Positions 53,983-62,248 of a stretch of DNA of 64,000 bases are shown piece after piece. How positions within the stretch are numbered: the first letter of the stretch is position 1; each line of letters begins with the position of its first letter. Position numbers and translations under genes: made by a program. The notes beneath the pieces were generated by a model. That model made no database searches and was not told where the DNA came from. It saw only the letters and a program-made list of their open reading frames with translations. This DNA is from Halogeometricum sp. S3BR5-2 (GTDB lineage: Archaea > Halobacteriota > Halobacteria > Halobacteriales > Haloferacaceae), in contig NZ_JAMQOQ010000001.1 of assembly GCF_031624635.1 (NCBI RefSeq), forward strand, positions 1,116,001-1,180,000, read 5' to 3'.

Positions 53983-54534
53983 ATGACTCGCATCGTCGTC
54001 ATCGACAACCACGGTCAGTTCACCCACCTCGAACACCGGGCGCTCCGCGACCTGGGGGTCGACACCGACCTCGTGGACAACGACACCCCGGCCGAGGAGT
54101 TGGACGCCGACGGCATCGTGCTCTCGGGCGGCCCGGACATGGACCGCATCGGCAACTGCCCAGACTACCTCGACCTCGACGTGCCGGTGCTCGGCATCTG
54201 TCTGGGGATGCAGATTCTCGCCGCCGAACTCGACGGCCGCGTCGGCGGCGGCGACTACGGCGGCTACGCCGACGTGACCGTCGACATCTTGGACGAGGAC
54301 GACCCGCTCGTCGGGTCGCTCGCCCCCGAGACGCGCGTCTGGGCGAGTCACGCCGACGAAGTCAAGGAGGTGCCGACGGGGTTCACCCACACCGCCAGCT
54401 CCGACGTCTGCGACATCGAGGCGATGAGCGACGCCGACCGCGACCTCTACGGCGTCCAGTGGCATCCGGAGGTCGCACACACCGAAGAGGGCGAGGCCGT
54501 CTTCGAGAACTTCCTCACCGTCTGCGAGTCCTGA
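53983..54534 (+). CDS. guaAA: GMP synthase, glutamine amidotransferase subunit
   Basis: 183 residues of a class I amidotransferase: nucleophile C73 in LGICLGMQ and the His-Glu pair in VQWHPEVAH near 164-172. In archaea this subunit is separate from the ATP-pyrophosphatase subunit; it gives ammonia to XMP to form GMP. ATG at 53983 (MTRIVVIDNHGQF) is the family start. The pyrophosphatase subunit is not in the window. Confidence 0.92.
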   Translation: MTRIVVIDNHGQFTHLEHRALRDLGVDTDLVDNDTPAEELDADGIVLSGGPDMDRIGNCPDYLDLDVPVLGICLGMQILAAELDGRVGGGDYGGYADVTVDILDEDDPLVGSLAPETRVWASHADEVKEVPTGFTHTASSDVCDIEAMSDADRDLYGVQWHPEVAHTEEGEAVFENFLTVCES

Positions 54535-54570
54535 CACCGGCGCTCACGAGCGTCTCCGGATTCTCTCTCC

Positions 54571-56508
54571 ATGACTGCCACTCAAAGCGACTTGGCGGGG
54601 CTGTCGCGGTACATCTTCCGCGCGCCCAGTTGGTACACCAGCCTCGCGTTCGCCCTCCTCATCGCCGCCATGGCCGGCGTCGCCGCGTTCGACTCCGGCG
54701 AGTCGATGCGGACGTGGCGCGGCCTGCTCTTCCTCGGCAAGGACGCCTGGCAGGGCATCTTCTTCATCGGCATCCCCACCGTCATTGCGGCGTTCGGCAC
54801 CTCCGGCGTCGACCGCTTCGTCGGCGGCACGCTCACTCCGAACCGGTCGTCGCTGCTCGCGTTGGTCTGTGAGATACTCATCGTCACCATCGTCACGGCG
54901 GCGGCCATCGTCTCGGTGTTCACGGGCCTCGGCCAGCGGTTCGTCTTCGACGCCCTCGTCGTCGCCCTCGCCTCCACGTTCGCCTTCCGCCTCCTCGTCG
55001 TCATGGCCGTCTCCCGGTCGTCGCTGCTCGTCGCGGCGGTGCCGGCGAGTCTCCAGACTGCGGCGGCGGCGGTGCTCCTGTTCATCTACAGCGGTACGCT
55101 CACCTTCCTCTCGGTGGGCGGACCCATCTTCGACGCATACCTGTTACCGTACCTCTCGCGGGCCGACCACGCGCCGGCGGCGCTGTCGTACATCGGGCCG
55201 AACCACTTCCTCCTCCTCGGCCTCACCTGCGCCGTCTACGCCTTCGGCGTCTACGTCTTCGTCGCCGTCGTCGACCGGCCGTGGCGCCGGAGCCTCGGCG
55301 TCTCGATGCTGGATTTCCTCCGCGGGTTCATCGGCCACATCGCCGAGGGCTCCCGCGAACTGGAGGAGTTCTTCGAGCAACTCGGCGAAGAGGCCATCGT
55401 CCCCGTCACCGTGCTCTCGTTCCGGACGGGCTACGGGGAGAAGGCGCGGTTCATCCTGCCGATGATCCACCCCGGCCCGATGGGCGAAATCGGCGGCGGC
55501 AACTTCCCCGAACGCGTCGCCGCCCGCTCCGAGGGGCTGGCGTTCCCGCCGCACGCCACCGCGGGCCACGACTTCAATCTCGTCACCGAACGCGAAGTGG
55601 ACACCATCCTCGAAGCCGCCGACGCCGCCCACGACCGAATCGAGTACGGGTCGGAGGCGACGCGGAGCGCGACCGTCAGTTCCGGCGAGGCGAAGATGCT
55701 CGGGCAGGCGTTCGGCGACGACGCCGTGCTCGTCTCCACGTACGCGCCCGCGTTCGCCGACGACGTGGAGTACGCCGTCGGCCTCTCGGCGGCGGCGGAG
55801 GCGCGGACGACCGGACTGGACGACGTGCTCCTCGTGGACGCCCACAACAGCAACGACGGCCTCAGCGGCCCCGACTTGGGTCACGTCACGCCGGGGTCGA
55901 AGCGCTCGTTCGACATGATAACCGCCGCCGGCCGCGCGGGCGAAGCGCTGTCGGAGGCGCCGCGCGGCGCCCTCTCGATGGGCGTCGCGTGGGAGGAGAC
56001 GCCGTGGACGCCCGCGGAGGGAATCGGCCCCCTCGGCATCCGCGTCGCCGTCACCGAGGTGGACGGGCAGGCGACGGCGTACGTGCTGGTCGACGGCAAC
56101 AACATGGAGCCGGGTCTGCGAGACGCCATCGTCTCGGACCTCACCGAAGCGGGTGGCGAGAGTGAGAAGGGAGACGGGGGCGACTCGCTGGTCGACGTGG
56201 CGGAGGCGATGACGACGGACACCCACATCGTCAACACGGTGAAGGCGGACAATCAGGTCGGCGCGGGCCTCGACCAGACGGAACTCCGGGAGCGAATCGT
56301 CGCGCTCACCCGCGAGGCGCTCTCGGACGTCGAACCCGTCGAGGCGGGGATGGCCGTCGAACGCGTCGAGGTGACCGTCTTCGGCAACGACCGGACGGAG
56401 ACGCTCGCCAGTCACGCCAACGCCGTCGTCGCCATGGGCGGCGCGTTCGCCGCCTCGATGATTCTCGCGGCGATGGCCGTCAGCGTGCTCATCTTCCTGT
56501 TCGCGTAG
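54571..56508 (+). CDS. DUF2070 family membrane protein
   Basis: 645 residues: seven or so helices in the first 240 residues, a large cytoplasmic domain (VTVLSFRTGYGEKARFILPMIHPGPMGEIGGGNFP near 282-316, LLVDAHNSNDGLSG near 420) and one C-terminal helix (SMILAAMAVSVLIFLF). DUF2070 is found across archaea with no assigned role; the HPGP and DAHNS motifs look like a ligand or metal site. It follows guaAA by 36 bases in the same direction. Confidence 0.88.
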   Translation: MTATQSDLAGLSRYIFRAPSWYTSLAFALLIAAMAGVAAFDSGESMRTWRGLLFLGKDAWQGIFFIGIPTVIAAFGTSGVDRFVGGTLTPNRSSLLALVCEILIVTIVTAAAIVSVFTGLGQRFVFDALVVALASTFAFRLLVVMAVSRSSLLVAAVPASLQTAAAAVLLFIYSGTLTFLSVGGPIFDAYLLPYLSRADHAPAALSYIGPNHFLLLGLTCAVYAFGVYVFVAVVDRPWRRSLGVSMLDFLRGFIGHIAEGSRELEEFFEQLGEEAIVPVTVLSFRTGYGEKARFILPMIHPGPMGEIGGGNFPERVAARSEGLAFPPHATAGHDFNLVTEREVDTILEAADAAHDRIEYGSEATRSATVSSGEAKMLGQAFGDDAVLVSTYAPAFADDVEYAVGLSAAAEARTTGLDDVLLVDAHNSNDGLSGPDLGHVTPGSKRSFDMITAAGRAGEALSEAPRGALSMGVAWEETPWTPAEGIGPLGIRVAVTEVDGQATAYVLVDGNNMEPGLRDAIVSDLTEAGGESEKGDGGDSLVDVAEAMTTDTHIVNTVKADNQVGAGLDQTELRERIVALTREALSDVEPVEAGMAVERVEVTVFGNDRTETLASHANAVVAMGGAFAASMILAAMAVSVLIFLFA

Positions 56509-56573
56509 AACGAGTCGGCGCCGTCGGGACCATCTGCGGGTGAGAGCGACACGCGGACCGGAGAGGATGTTTC

Positions 56574-56828
56574 TCAGTTCCGGTTCGCTAGGAATGCGGG
56601 AACGATGACTAACAGCGCTAGCAACAGACCAGCCCCGGTGATAGCGAGGACTGCCTCTGTTGACCCCGTTGCTGCTACGTGATTGTACGATGTGACGACC
56701 GCTGCCGCTGTGAACACCCCAACAAGGGCGAGTCGGAAAACGTCCGAACGCCAGTTCGCTAGGAGGGCCGCCATGGTCCAGAGAATACAGCTCGTAACAA
56801 ACACGTTCGGACTACGTATCTGAAACAC
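56574..56828 (-). CDS. Small membrane protein, possibly 5'-truncated
   Basis: 84 residues from a GTG at 56828, with three hydrophobic segments ending at the C-terminal AFLANRN. The frame stays open for 75 or so bases upstream (including a CSRCG stretch) but has no start codon there, so the gene may have lost its beginning. Base composition is less GC-rich than in the neighbours. Confidence 0.45.
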   Translation of the reverse strand: MFQIRSPNVFVTSCILWTMAALLANWRSDVFRLALVGVFTAAAVVTSYNHVAATGSTEAVLAITGAGLLLALLVIVPAFLANRN

Positions 56829-57016
56829 GGATGCTGCCTCTCCGGCACGACCACAGCGACTACACCGAACGCGGTCAATAGCGACGTGCCGAATGGAGAG
56901 GACGTATCCGACGCGACGAATTCATCGGTCTCGGACACGCAGCCCCGAACTACTCGTCAGGTAGTTCGCGCTGGTTGACCACTAAACTAAACAGTTCAGC
57001 TGAGAGCTTTCGAGTG

Positions 57017-57634
57017 ATGAACTCCGAGGACCGAGAACAAGTCTATGGAAGAGAAGAGTATTACTGGGGAACAGAGCCGAACCAGATGGCCGAACGAACG
57101 GTAGCGATAGCGTCTAGCGTAGCGAACGAGCCCACGGCTATCGACATCGGGGCCGGCGAAGGAAGGGACTCCGTTCTCTTTGCCGAGCACGGATGGAAAG
57201 TGTACGCCGTCGATACGTCTCAGAACGGGTTGGAGAAAGCAGAACGACTCGCCGAGCGTCGAGCCGTCGATATCGAAACGATTCGGGGAGATGCGAACGA
57301 ACTGACGCTCCCGACGAGCGTCGACGTTGTCTACTCGGCGGGGGCAGTCCAGTATATTCGTCCCGAGAACCGGGCCCGACAGTTCGACCACTTCAAGTCT
57401 CAGACGAACGCCAGCGGGGTCCACGCTATCTTCGCGTTCGTCGACCACCCCGAAATCCCGACGCCGCCGGACTGGACGGAAAACGAGTACTTCTACGAAC
57501 CGGGCGAACTGGCGGACCACTACGAGGACTGGGAGACGATTCGGCACGATGAAATCGTGTTCGATGATAGCTCTGGGAGCGAACCGCACCAGCACGCGGC
57601 GGAAATTCTGTTTGCGCAGAACACGACAAGATGA
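57017..57634 (+). CDS. Class I SAM-dependent methyltransferase (TehB-like)
   Basis: 205 residues. The SAM-binding motif I is AIDIGAGEGRDSVLFAEHGW near 37-56, followed by VYAVDTSQNGLEKAE (acidic ligand Asp) and the motif IV region VDVVYSAGAVQYI. Pattern is closest to TehB/methyltransf_25 enzymes. ATG at 57017 is chosen because the fold begins soon after. Codon use is clearly less GC-rich than neighbours, a sign of acquisition. Substrate unknown. Confidence 0.8.
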   Translation: MNSEDREQVYGREEYYWGTEPNQMAERTVAIASSVANEPTAIDIGAGEGRDSVLFAEHGWKVYAVDTSQNGLEKAERLAERRAVDIETIRGDANELTLPTSVDVVYSAGAVQYIRPENRARQFDHFKSQTNASGVHAIFAFVDHPEIPTPPDWTENEYFYEPGELADHYEDWETIRHDEIVFDDSSGSEPHQHAAEILFAQNTTR

Positions 57635-57898
57635 ACCCCAGTTAGTAAAAGCGGTCATCCTCACGCTCTACGTCTATCGCTCAGGTGACCGCCGGCGGGC
57701 GACTGGCTCGTGACCGATTCGCGCGTGTTCAACACCACCACACGGAACGAGCGACTGCGGTTTCCACGGAGTCGGCGAACTCTTTCTCACCGCACCGAAG
57801 CCGCCGACTACGAGGTCCGAAGTACCGCCGGTCCCCGCGCGGATTCCGTCTTCGGACAAAGTTGAAACGCTCCCTCGGCAAACGTGAACTGAGAGACA

Positions 57899-58336
57899 GT
57901 GACAGACGAAGACGACCCGTGGAACTTACAGCGATTCGTCGAGGCCCAAGACCCCGTGATAGACGACGTCAAAGCGGAACTGCGGGCGGGCCGCAAGCGC
58001 ACCCACTGGATGTGGTACGTCTTTCCGCAGATGGAGGGGCTCGGTCGGAGTCGAATGTCGCGGCGCTACGCCATCGCCTCGCGCGACGAGGCCGAGGCCT
58101 ACTTGGCGCATTCGACGCTGGGCCCGCGACTGCGCGAGTGCTCGGCGCTCGTGAACGACGTCGAGGGACGCTCCGCGAACGAGATATTCGGGTCGCCGGA
58201 CGACCTGAAGTTCCGGTCGTCGATGACGCTGTTCGACGCCGTCGCGGACGACCCGGCGCCGTTCAGGACGGCGCTGGAGCGCTACTACGGCGGCGAACCC
58301 GACCCGAAGACGCTGGAGTTACTGGGAGATTCCTGA
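57899..58336 (+). CDS. DUF1810 family protein
   Basis: 145 residues, GTG start. Family signatures: DPWNLQRFVEAQDPVI, GRKRTHWMWYVFPQMEGLGRS, AEAYLAHSTLGPRLRE, IFGSPDDLKFRSSMTLF. Function unknown in all organisms. Length is as usual for the family, so it is complete. Confidence 0.88.
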   Translation: MTDEDDPWNLQRFVEAQDPVIDDVKAELRAGRKRTHWMWYVFPQMEGLGRSRMSRRYAIASRDEAEAYLAHSTLGPRLRECSALVNDVEGRSANEIFGSPDDLKFRSSMTLFDAVADDPAPFRTALERYYGGEPDPKTLELLGDS

Positions 58337-58417
58337 ACGCCGAGCGCTCGGATACGTGTCCCCGTCTCCTAGCTCACCGAGAGCCACTCGCGACTGGCGG
58401 ACCCCGACACCCGCTGG

Positions 58418-59422
58418 TCAGTACGGCACGCCGCAACGCGGACACATCGGCGGCCCGTTCTCGGGGAGTGTGAGCCCGCAGTGCGAACACTCACCGTCGG
58501 TCTCGGGGGACAGTATCTCCGTGGCGGCGTCGTCTGTCGTCCGTCGAATCCCCTCGACAGTGCCGATATCGCCGGCTATCTCGACCGAATCCGACGGGCT
58601 GTTCGCGGCTTGGAGAGCGAACCGGGCCCGTTCCGCGGCGAACGACTCCTCGTCGTCCGCGAGTTCCGCGTCGGGAAGCGGCGTCCCCTCGGTATCGTCT
58701 CGGACCGACACCCCGAGGGCCTCGGCGGCGCGGCCGCGAACGAACGGACTGTCGTCGTCGAGTCGGGCGCGCAGTTCGGCGCGGGCGTCCACGAGCGCCG
58801 CCGGGTACTCACACCCCACCACCGCGGCCGCCGTGCAGAGGTGATACCGCACGAGTTCGTTCTCGTCGTCGGCGTGCTCGACGAGGTGTGAGACCTGACG
58901 TCTGAGTCGCCGGGGGTCGCCCAGCGCCACGAATTCGAGCGCTTTCGCCAGTTTCTCTTTCACCTCAGGTTCGTCGAACGACAGTCCGACTCGGAGGTCG
59001 GCGAGGACTTCGGGCGAGTTGACCTCCTCCGGGCGTTCGAGGGCGACGTAGCCCAGCGCCTCCGCCGACCGAGCCCGAACGTAGTAGAACTCGTCTTCGT
59101 CGGCGAGTCGGTCGGCGAGCGCCGGGACGACGGGAACGACCGCGTCCGGGTCGGCCTCGGCGACGGCGACGAGGAGTTTCGCGGTCGTCAGTCGGATCGG
59201 CCGCTCGTCGTCGGTGAGAAACGGCGCGACCGAGGCGCAGAGCGAGGAGAACGCTGTCGGGTCGTCGTCCGCCAGGTGTCGCAGCGTCTGGAGGGTCAGC
59301 TTCCGGGTTTCGGCGTTCTCTTCGCGGAGTGCGTCGAGACCTCTGGTCGCGGTCTCCCGTGCGTCGTTCCGGATCAGTTCAGGGATGCGTTCGACCAACG
59401 CGGATTGATTCGGTTCCTCCAT
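58418..59422 (-). CDS. HEAT-repeat protein with C-terminal zinc ribbon
   Basis: 334 residues: at least five HEAT-like helical repeats at about 20-260 (ARETATRGLDALREENAETRK, YYVRARSAEALGYVALERPEE, SPFVRGRAAEALGVSV) and a zinc ribbon at the end (CSHCGLTLPENGPPMCPRCG). It is a protein-binding scaffold; partner unknown. ATG at 59422 follows a clean N-terminus. It is divergent from the iron-regulated genes. Confidence 0.82.
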   Translation of the reverse strand: MEEPNQSALVERIPELIRNDARETATRGLDALREENAETRKLTLQTLRHLADDDPTAFSSLCASVAPFLTDDERPIRLTTAKLLVAVAEADPDAVVPVVPALADRLADEDEFYYVRARSAEALGYVALERPEEVNSPEVLADLRVGLSFDEPEVKEKLAKALEFVALGDPRRLRRQVSHLVEHADDENELVRYHLCTAAAVVGCEYPAALVDARAELRARLDDDSPFVRGRAAEALGVSVRDDTEGTPLPDAELADDEESFAAERARFALQAANSPSDSVEIAGDIGTVEGIRRTTDDAATEILSPETDGECSHCGLTLPENGPPMCPRCGVPY

Positions 59423-59501
59423 GCGGGGCCTCCTCTCGGGAGCAGTATGGACGTGCGTGACGAATAAGTAGCGGTGGTCGGTCGCCGGACCGTGACATTT
59501 C

Positions 59502-59521
59502 TTTTTCGGCCCGCCAAAAAA
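59502..59521. promoter_or_regulatory. Imperfect upstream operator-like repeat
   Basis: TTTTTCGGCCCGCCAAAAAA is an inverted repeat of T and A runs around GGC/GCC, 19 bases before the main iron operator. The intact binding-protein gene has a similar second site (60811-60828), so a two-site layout may be kept. Confidence 0.3.
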
Positions 59522-59539
59522 TAGAAACGACTTTGTGTA

Positions 59540-59555
59540 TTTAGGTTGGCCTAAA
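59540..59555. promoter_or_regulatory. DtxR-like iron operator (TTTAGGTTGGCCTAAA)
   Basis: Palindrome that shares 14 of 16 positions with the perfect site at 60847. It ends three bases ahead of the ATG at 59559. The TTAGG...CCTAA form resembles DtxR/IdeR-type boxes, so iron repression is likely. Confidence 0.6.
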
Positions 59556-59558
59556 ATC

Positions 59559-59756
59559 ATGGCACACGATTCATCAGGGGTCGGAACACCGACCGGACGC
59601 GAGTACGTGAAGTACGGCGCGGTCGTCGGCACCGGACTGCTGGCCGGGTGTTCCGCTGACACCGACGCCGATCGGACGACGGGCGCGGGTAAGTCGACCC
59701 CCGAGACGACGAGAGGAACCGACGCGGAGACGGCGTCGGACGCGGGGGAAATCTGA
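59559..59756 (+). pseudogene. N-terminal remnant of a siderophore-binding lipoprotein
   Basis: 65 residues: a signal region (PTGREYVKYGAVVGTGLLAG with Cys 31) and a Ser/Thr/Asp linker, then a stop. It matches the first 60 residues of the intact binding protein at 60867, but its twin arginine is GR instead of RR and the whole binding domain is gone. The promoter and operator remain, and the stop lies one base ahead of the ATG of the FAD oxidoreductase gene, so it may now work as a leader ORF. Confidence 0.7.
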
Positions 59757-59757
59757 G

Positions 59758-60693
59758 ATGAGCCCGACGGAGACATCAGAACGACCCGAGTTCGACCGCG
59801 ACGTGGTCATCGTCGGCGGCGGACCCGCCGGCTGTTCGGCCGGGGTGTTCACCGCCCGGTACGGCCTCGATACGGTCGTGTTCGACCGGGGACGCTCCTC
59901 GATCCAGCGGTGCGCGTTCTTGGAGAACTACCTCGGGTTCCCCGCCGGCATCGACGTGGAGACGCTGTACGACCTGATGCACGACCACGCCGAGGAGGCG
60001 GGTTGCGACGTGGTCGCGGACCTCGTCGAGTCGGTCGAACCGCTCGACGACGGCGGCGAACCCCGCGGCTTCGTCGTCCGGACGCAGGAGGGTCGAACGG
60101 TGACCGCGCGCCGGGTCGTGGCCGCCGCGCGCTACGACGGCGAGTACATGCGCGGACTGAACGACGAGGACGCGATGTTCGAGACGCACGAGCACGACGG
60201 CGAGACCCACGAACACTTCGACAAGAGCTACGCCGACGAGGACGGGACGACGCCCGTCGAGGGCCTCTACGTCGCCGCGCCGTACGAGACAGGCTATCAG
60301 GCGAGCATGGCCGCCGGCCGCGGCGCACGGGTCGGAATCACCGTCGTCGAGGACGCGCGGCGCGACCGGGGCGTCCCGGAGGCATTGGCGAACCACTACG
60401 ACTGGATGCGCCGGGAACGGGAGCTCACCGAGGAGTGGGCTGACCGCGACCGGTGGCGGGAGTACATCCACGACCGGGTGCCCGACGACCACGGACTGGA
60501 CGAAGAGCAGTTGGTCGAGATGCGCGAGCGGGAGATAGACCGCCGGTTCGAGACGTACCTCGACGACGACGAGGTGGACCGGCGAACCCGACGAGGACAG
60601 AGGCGGCTCCTCGAACACGTCGACGACGACGCCGTCCTCGCGGCGGCGCGGCGCATCGAGGCCGAGCGGAGTGCATCGGAGGCGGACGACTGA
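59758..60693 (+). CDS. FAD-dependent oxidoreductase, thioredoxin reductase-like
   Basis: 311 residues. The FAD-binding motif VVIVGGGPAGCSAGVFTARYG lies near 16-36 and ENYLGFPAGID near 56-66; YVAAPYETGYQASMAAGRGAR near 180 is the second FAD contact. The redox CxxC of thioredoxin reductase is missing, and the last 100 residues are helical and charged. The iron operator upstream suggests a role in iron handling, for example reduction or processing of ferric siderophores. Confidence 0.8.
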   Translation: MSPTETSERPEFDRDVVIVGGGPAGCSAGVFTARYGLDTVVFDRGRSSIQRCAFLENYLGFPAGIDVETLYDLMHDHAEEAGCDVVADLVESVEPLDDGGEPRGFVVRTQEGRTVTARRVVAAARYDGEYMRGLNDEDAMFETHEHDGETHEHFDKSYADEDGTTPVEGLYVAAPYETGYQASMAAGRGARVGITVVEDARRDRGVPEALANHYDWMRRERELTEEWADRDRWREYIHDRVPDDHGLDEEQLVEMREREIDRRFETYLDDDEVDRRTRRGQRRLLEHVDDDAVLAAARRIEAERSASEADD

Positions 60694-60810
60694 CGGTGGC
60701 CGACGAATCGGCTTCGAGCCGGAGGCGGTGGCTCGGCGGGTTCGACCGGGAACGAACGCGTATCGTCCCCTCGACGGGCTAATCTGACGAACGAGAACCG
60801 AATCGTCCGC

Positions 60811-60828
60811 TTTTTGCTGGCCTAAAAA
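60811..60828. promoter_or_regulatory. Half-conserved iron operator (TTTTTGCTGGCCTAAAAA)
   Basis: The right half GGCCTAAA matches the iron palindromes; the left half is degenerate. It lies 18 bases before the perfect site and may raise repressor affinity. Confidence 0.4.
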
Positions 60829-60846
60829 TCGAAGCAGTTATGGATA

Positions 60847-60862
60847 TTTAGGCTAGCCTAAA
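60847..60862. promoter_or_regulatory. Perfect palindromic iron operator (TTTAGGCTAGCCTAAA)
   Basis: Exact 16-base palindrome that ends four bases before the ATG of the binding-protein gene. A TATA-like TTATGGATA at 60838-60846 directly precedes it, so a bound DtxR/SirR-type repressor would cover the transcription start of a leaderless message. Confidence 0.65.
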
Positions 60863-60866
60863 ACCG

Positions 60867-62120
60867 ATGGCGAAAGATGAGACTCACTGGGTGCCGACGC
60901 GGCGCGAGTACGTGAGATACGGCGGCGCGGTGGTCGGTGGCGGCCTCCTCGCGGGATGTACTGGCGGGAACGAATCGAACGAATCGAGCGGAGCGTCGAC
61001 GTCGGTAGACGCGTCGGCCGCGACAGAAGCGGGAACGGAGACGGGGTCGGCGACGACCGGAGACGACTCTTACTCGGTGGCGATGGAACCGGCCGGGACC
61101 GTCGAGTTCGATGCCGTCCCCGAACGGTGGGTCGCGTACAAGTCGGGGTACGGCGACATGGGAATCTCGCTCGGCGTCGGCGACGGACTCGTCGGCACCG
61201 ACCGTCCGAGCGAGTCGTTCGCCCTGCTGGCGAAGCGGTTCTACTCGCAACTGCCCGGCGTCGAACTCGACTTCGGCGACGTCGCCAACATCCGCGCGGA
61301 CGGCGAGGCCGTAGACAAGGAGATATTCTACGAGGTCGACGCCGACCTCCACCTGATGGACCCGAACCTCCCGGTCGTCTACTTCGACTGGTCGGACGGG
61401 GACGTGGCGGAGGTATCTCGGAACGTCGCTCCGTTCTTCGGGAACTTCATCCGCCGTGCCCGCGACGACGCGTGGGGCGAGTCCTACCGGTCGTACACGC
61501 TGTACGAGGCGTTCGAGAAGGTCTCGCGGGTGTTCCGGCGGCGGGAGCGGTACGACGCGTTCGAGCGACTTCACGAGGAGGTGCAGTCCCGAATCGACGA
61601 CGCCCTGCCCCCGGTCGCGGAACGTCCCTCCATCGCGCTGATGAACGGGGGGTCGGACCCGGCCAACGGGACGTTCTACGCCATGGACCCGACCGCACCG
61701 GGGTACGAGATGAAGCAGTACCGCGACCTGGGCATCAAGAACGCGTTCGAGGGCGTCGAAACCGGGCAGTACGGCGAGACCGACTACGAGACGCTGCTCG
61801 AGGTCGACCCGGAGATCATCGTCTTCCACTGGGGCGTCACGTACGAACGAGACGCGTTCCGCGAGCAGTTCGTCGCCCCCATGCTGGAGGACGACGTGGC
61901 GCGGGAACTGACCGCGGTTCGAGAGGAGAACCTCTACCCGGGCGGGACGGCCGAACAGGGACCGACGATCAACCTCTTCCAGACCGAGATGCTCGCCCAA
62001 CAGCAGTATCCCGAGGAGTTCGGCGAGTTCCCCGGACTGGGTGAAACGCCCGAGGAGGAGGAGCAACTGTTCGACCGCGAGCGAGTTGCGGGCATCATCA
62101 ACGGAGAGATACAGGCGTGA
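60867..62120 (+). CDS. ABC transporter substrate-binding lipoprotein (siderophore/cobalamin type)
   Basis: 417 residues. Twin-arginine signal (TRREYVRYG, R12-R13), lipobox Cys 31 and a Thr/Ser/Glu linker to about 65 precede a periplasmic-binding-protein-2 domain of the FepB/BtuF class (DYETLLEVDPEIIVFHWG near 308). It catches ferric siderophore or a corrinoid outside the cell. No permease or ATPase gene follows in the window; the next genes are broken. Iron operator overlaps the start region. Confidence 0.87.
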   Translation: MAKDETHWVPTRREYVRYGGAVVGGGLLAGCTGGNESNESSGASTSVDASAATEAGTETGSATTGDDSYSVAMEPAGTVEFDAVPERWVAYKSGYGDMGISLGVGDGLVGTDRPSESFALLAKRFYSQLPGVELDFGDVANIRADGEAVDKEIFYEVDADLHLMDPNLPVVYFDWSDGDVAEVSRNVAPFFGNFIRRARDDAWGESYRSYTLYEAFEKVSRVFRRRERYDAFERLHEEVQSRIDDALPPVAERPSIALMNGGSDPANGTFYAMDPTAPGYEMKQYRDLGIKNAFEGVETGQYGETDYETLLEVDPEIIVFHWGVTYERDAFREQFVAPMLEDDVARELTAVREENLYPGGTAEQGPTINLFQTEMLAQQQYPEEFGEFPGLGETPEEEEQLFDRERVAGIINGEIQA

Positions 62121-62223
62121 CTGACGACACCGGCGGCGCAAACACAACCGAAACGCCGACGCGCAGTGACTTCGGCGAGAGTACCGAGGGGGAGAGCGGG
62201 AGAAGCGGACGAACCCGACGGGA
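62117..62223 (+). pseudogene. 5' stub of a lost downstream ORF
   Basis: A GTG at 62117 overlaps the TGA of the binding-protein gene in GTGA form, as in true operons. It starts a Thr/Glu/Ser-rich N-terminus (MTDDTGGANTTETPTRSDFG), but the reading turns to Arg-rich noise by about residue 30 and meets the hairpin at 62224. An uptake permease often sits in this place, so this may be its 5' remnant. Confidence 0.4.
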
Positions 62224-62248
62224 TTCCCGCGAGCGAAGCGAGCGGGAA
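62224..62248. repeat. Hairpin with GAGCGAAGCGA loop at a gene-fragment junction
   Basis: Perfect 7-base arms TTCCCGC (62224-62230) and GCGGGAA (62242-62248) around GAGCGAAGCGA. It sits between the stub of one gene and the 3' part of another. The loop resembles those at 7693-7707 and in the tRNA modules. Confidence 0.6.
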
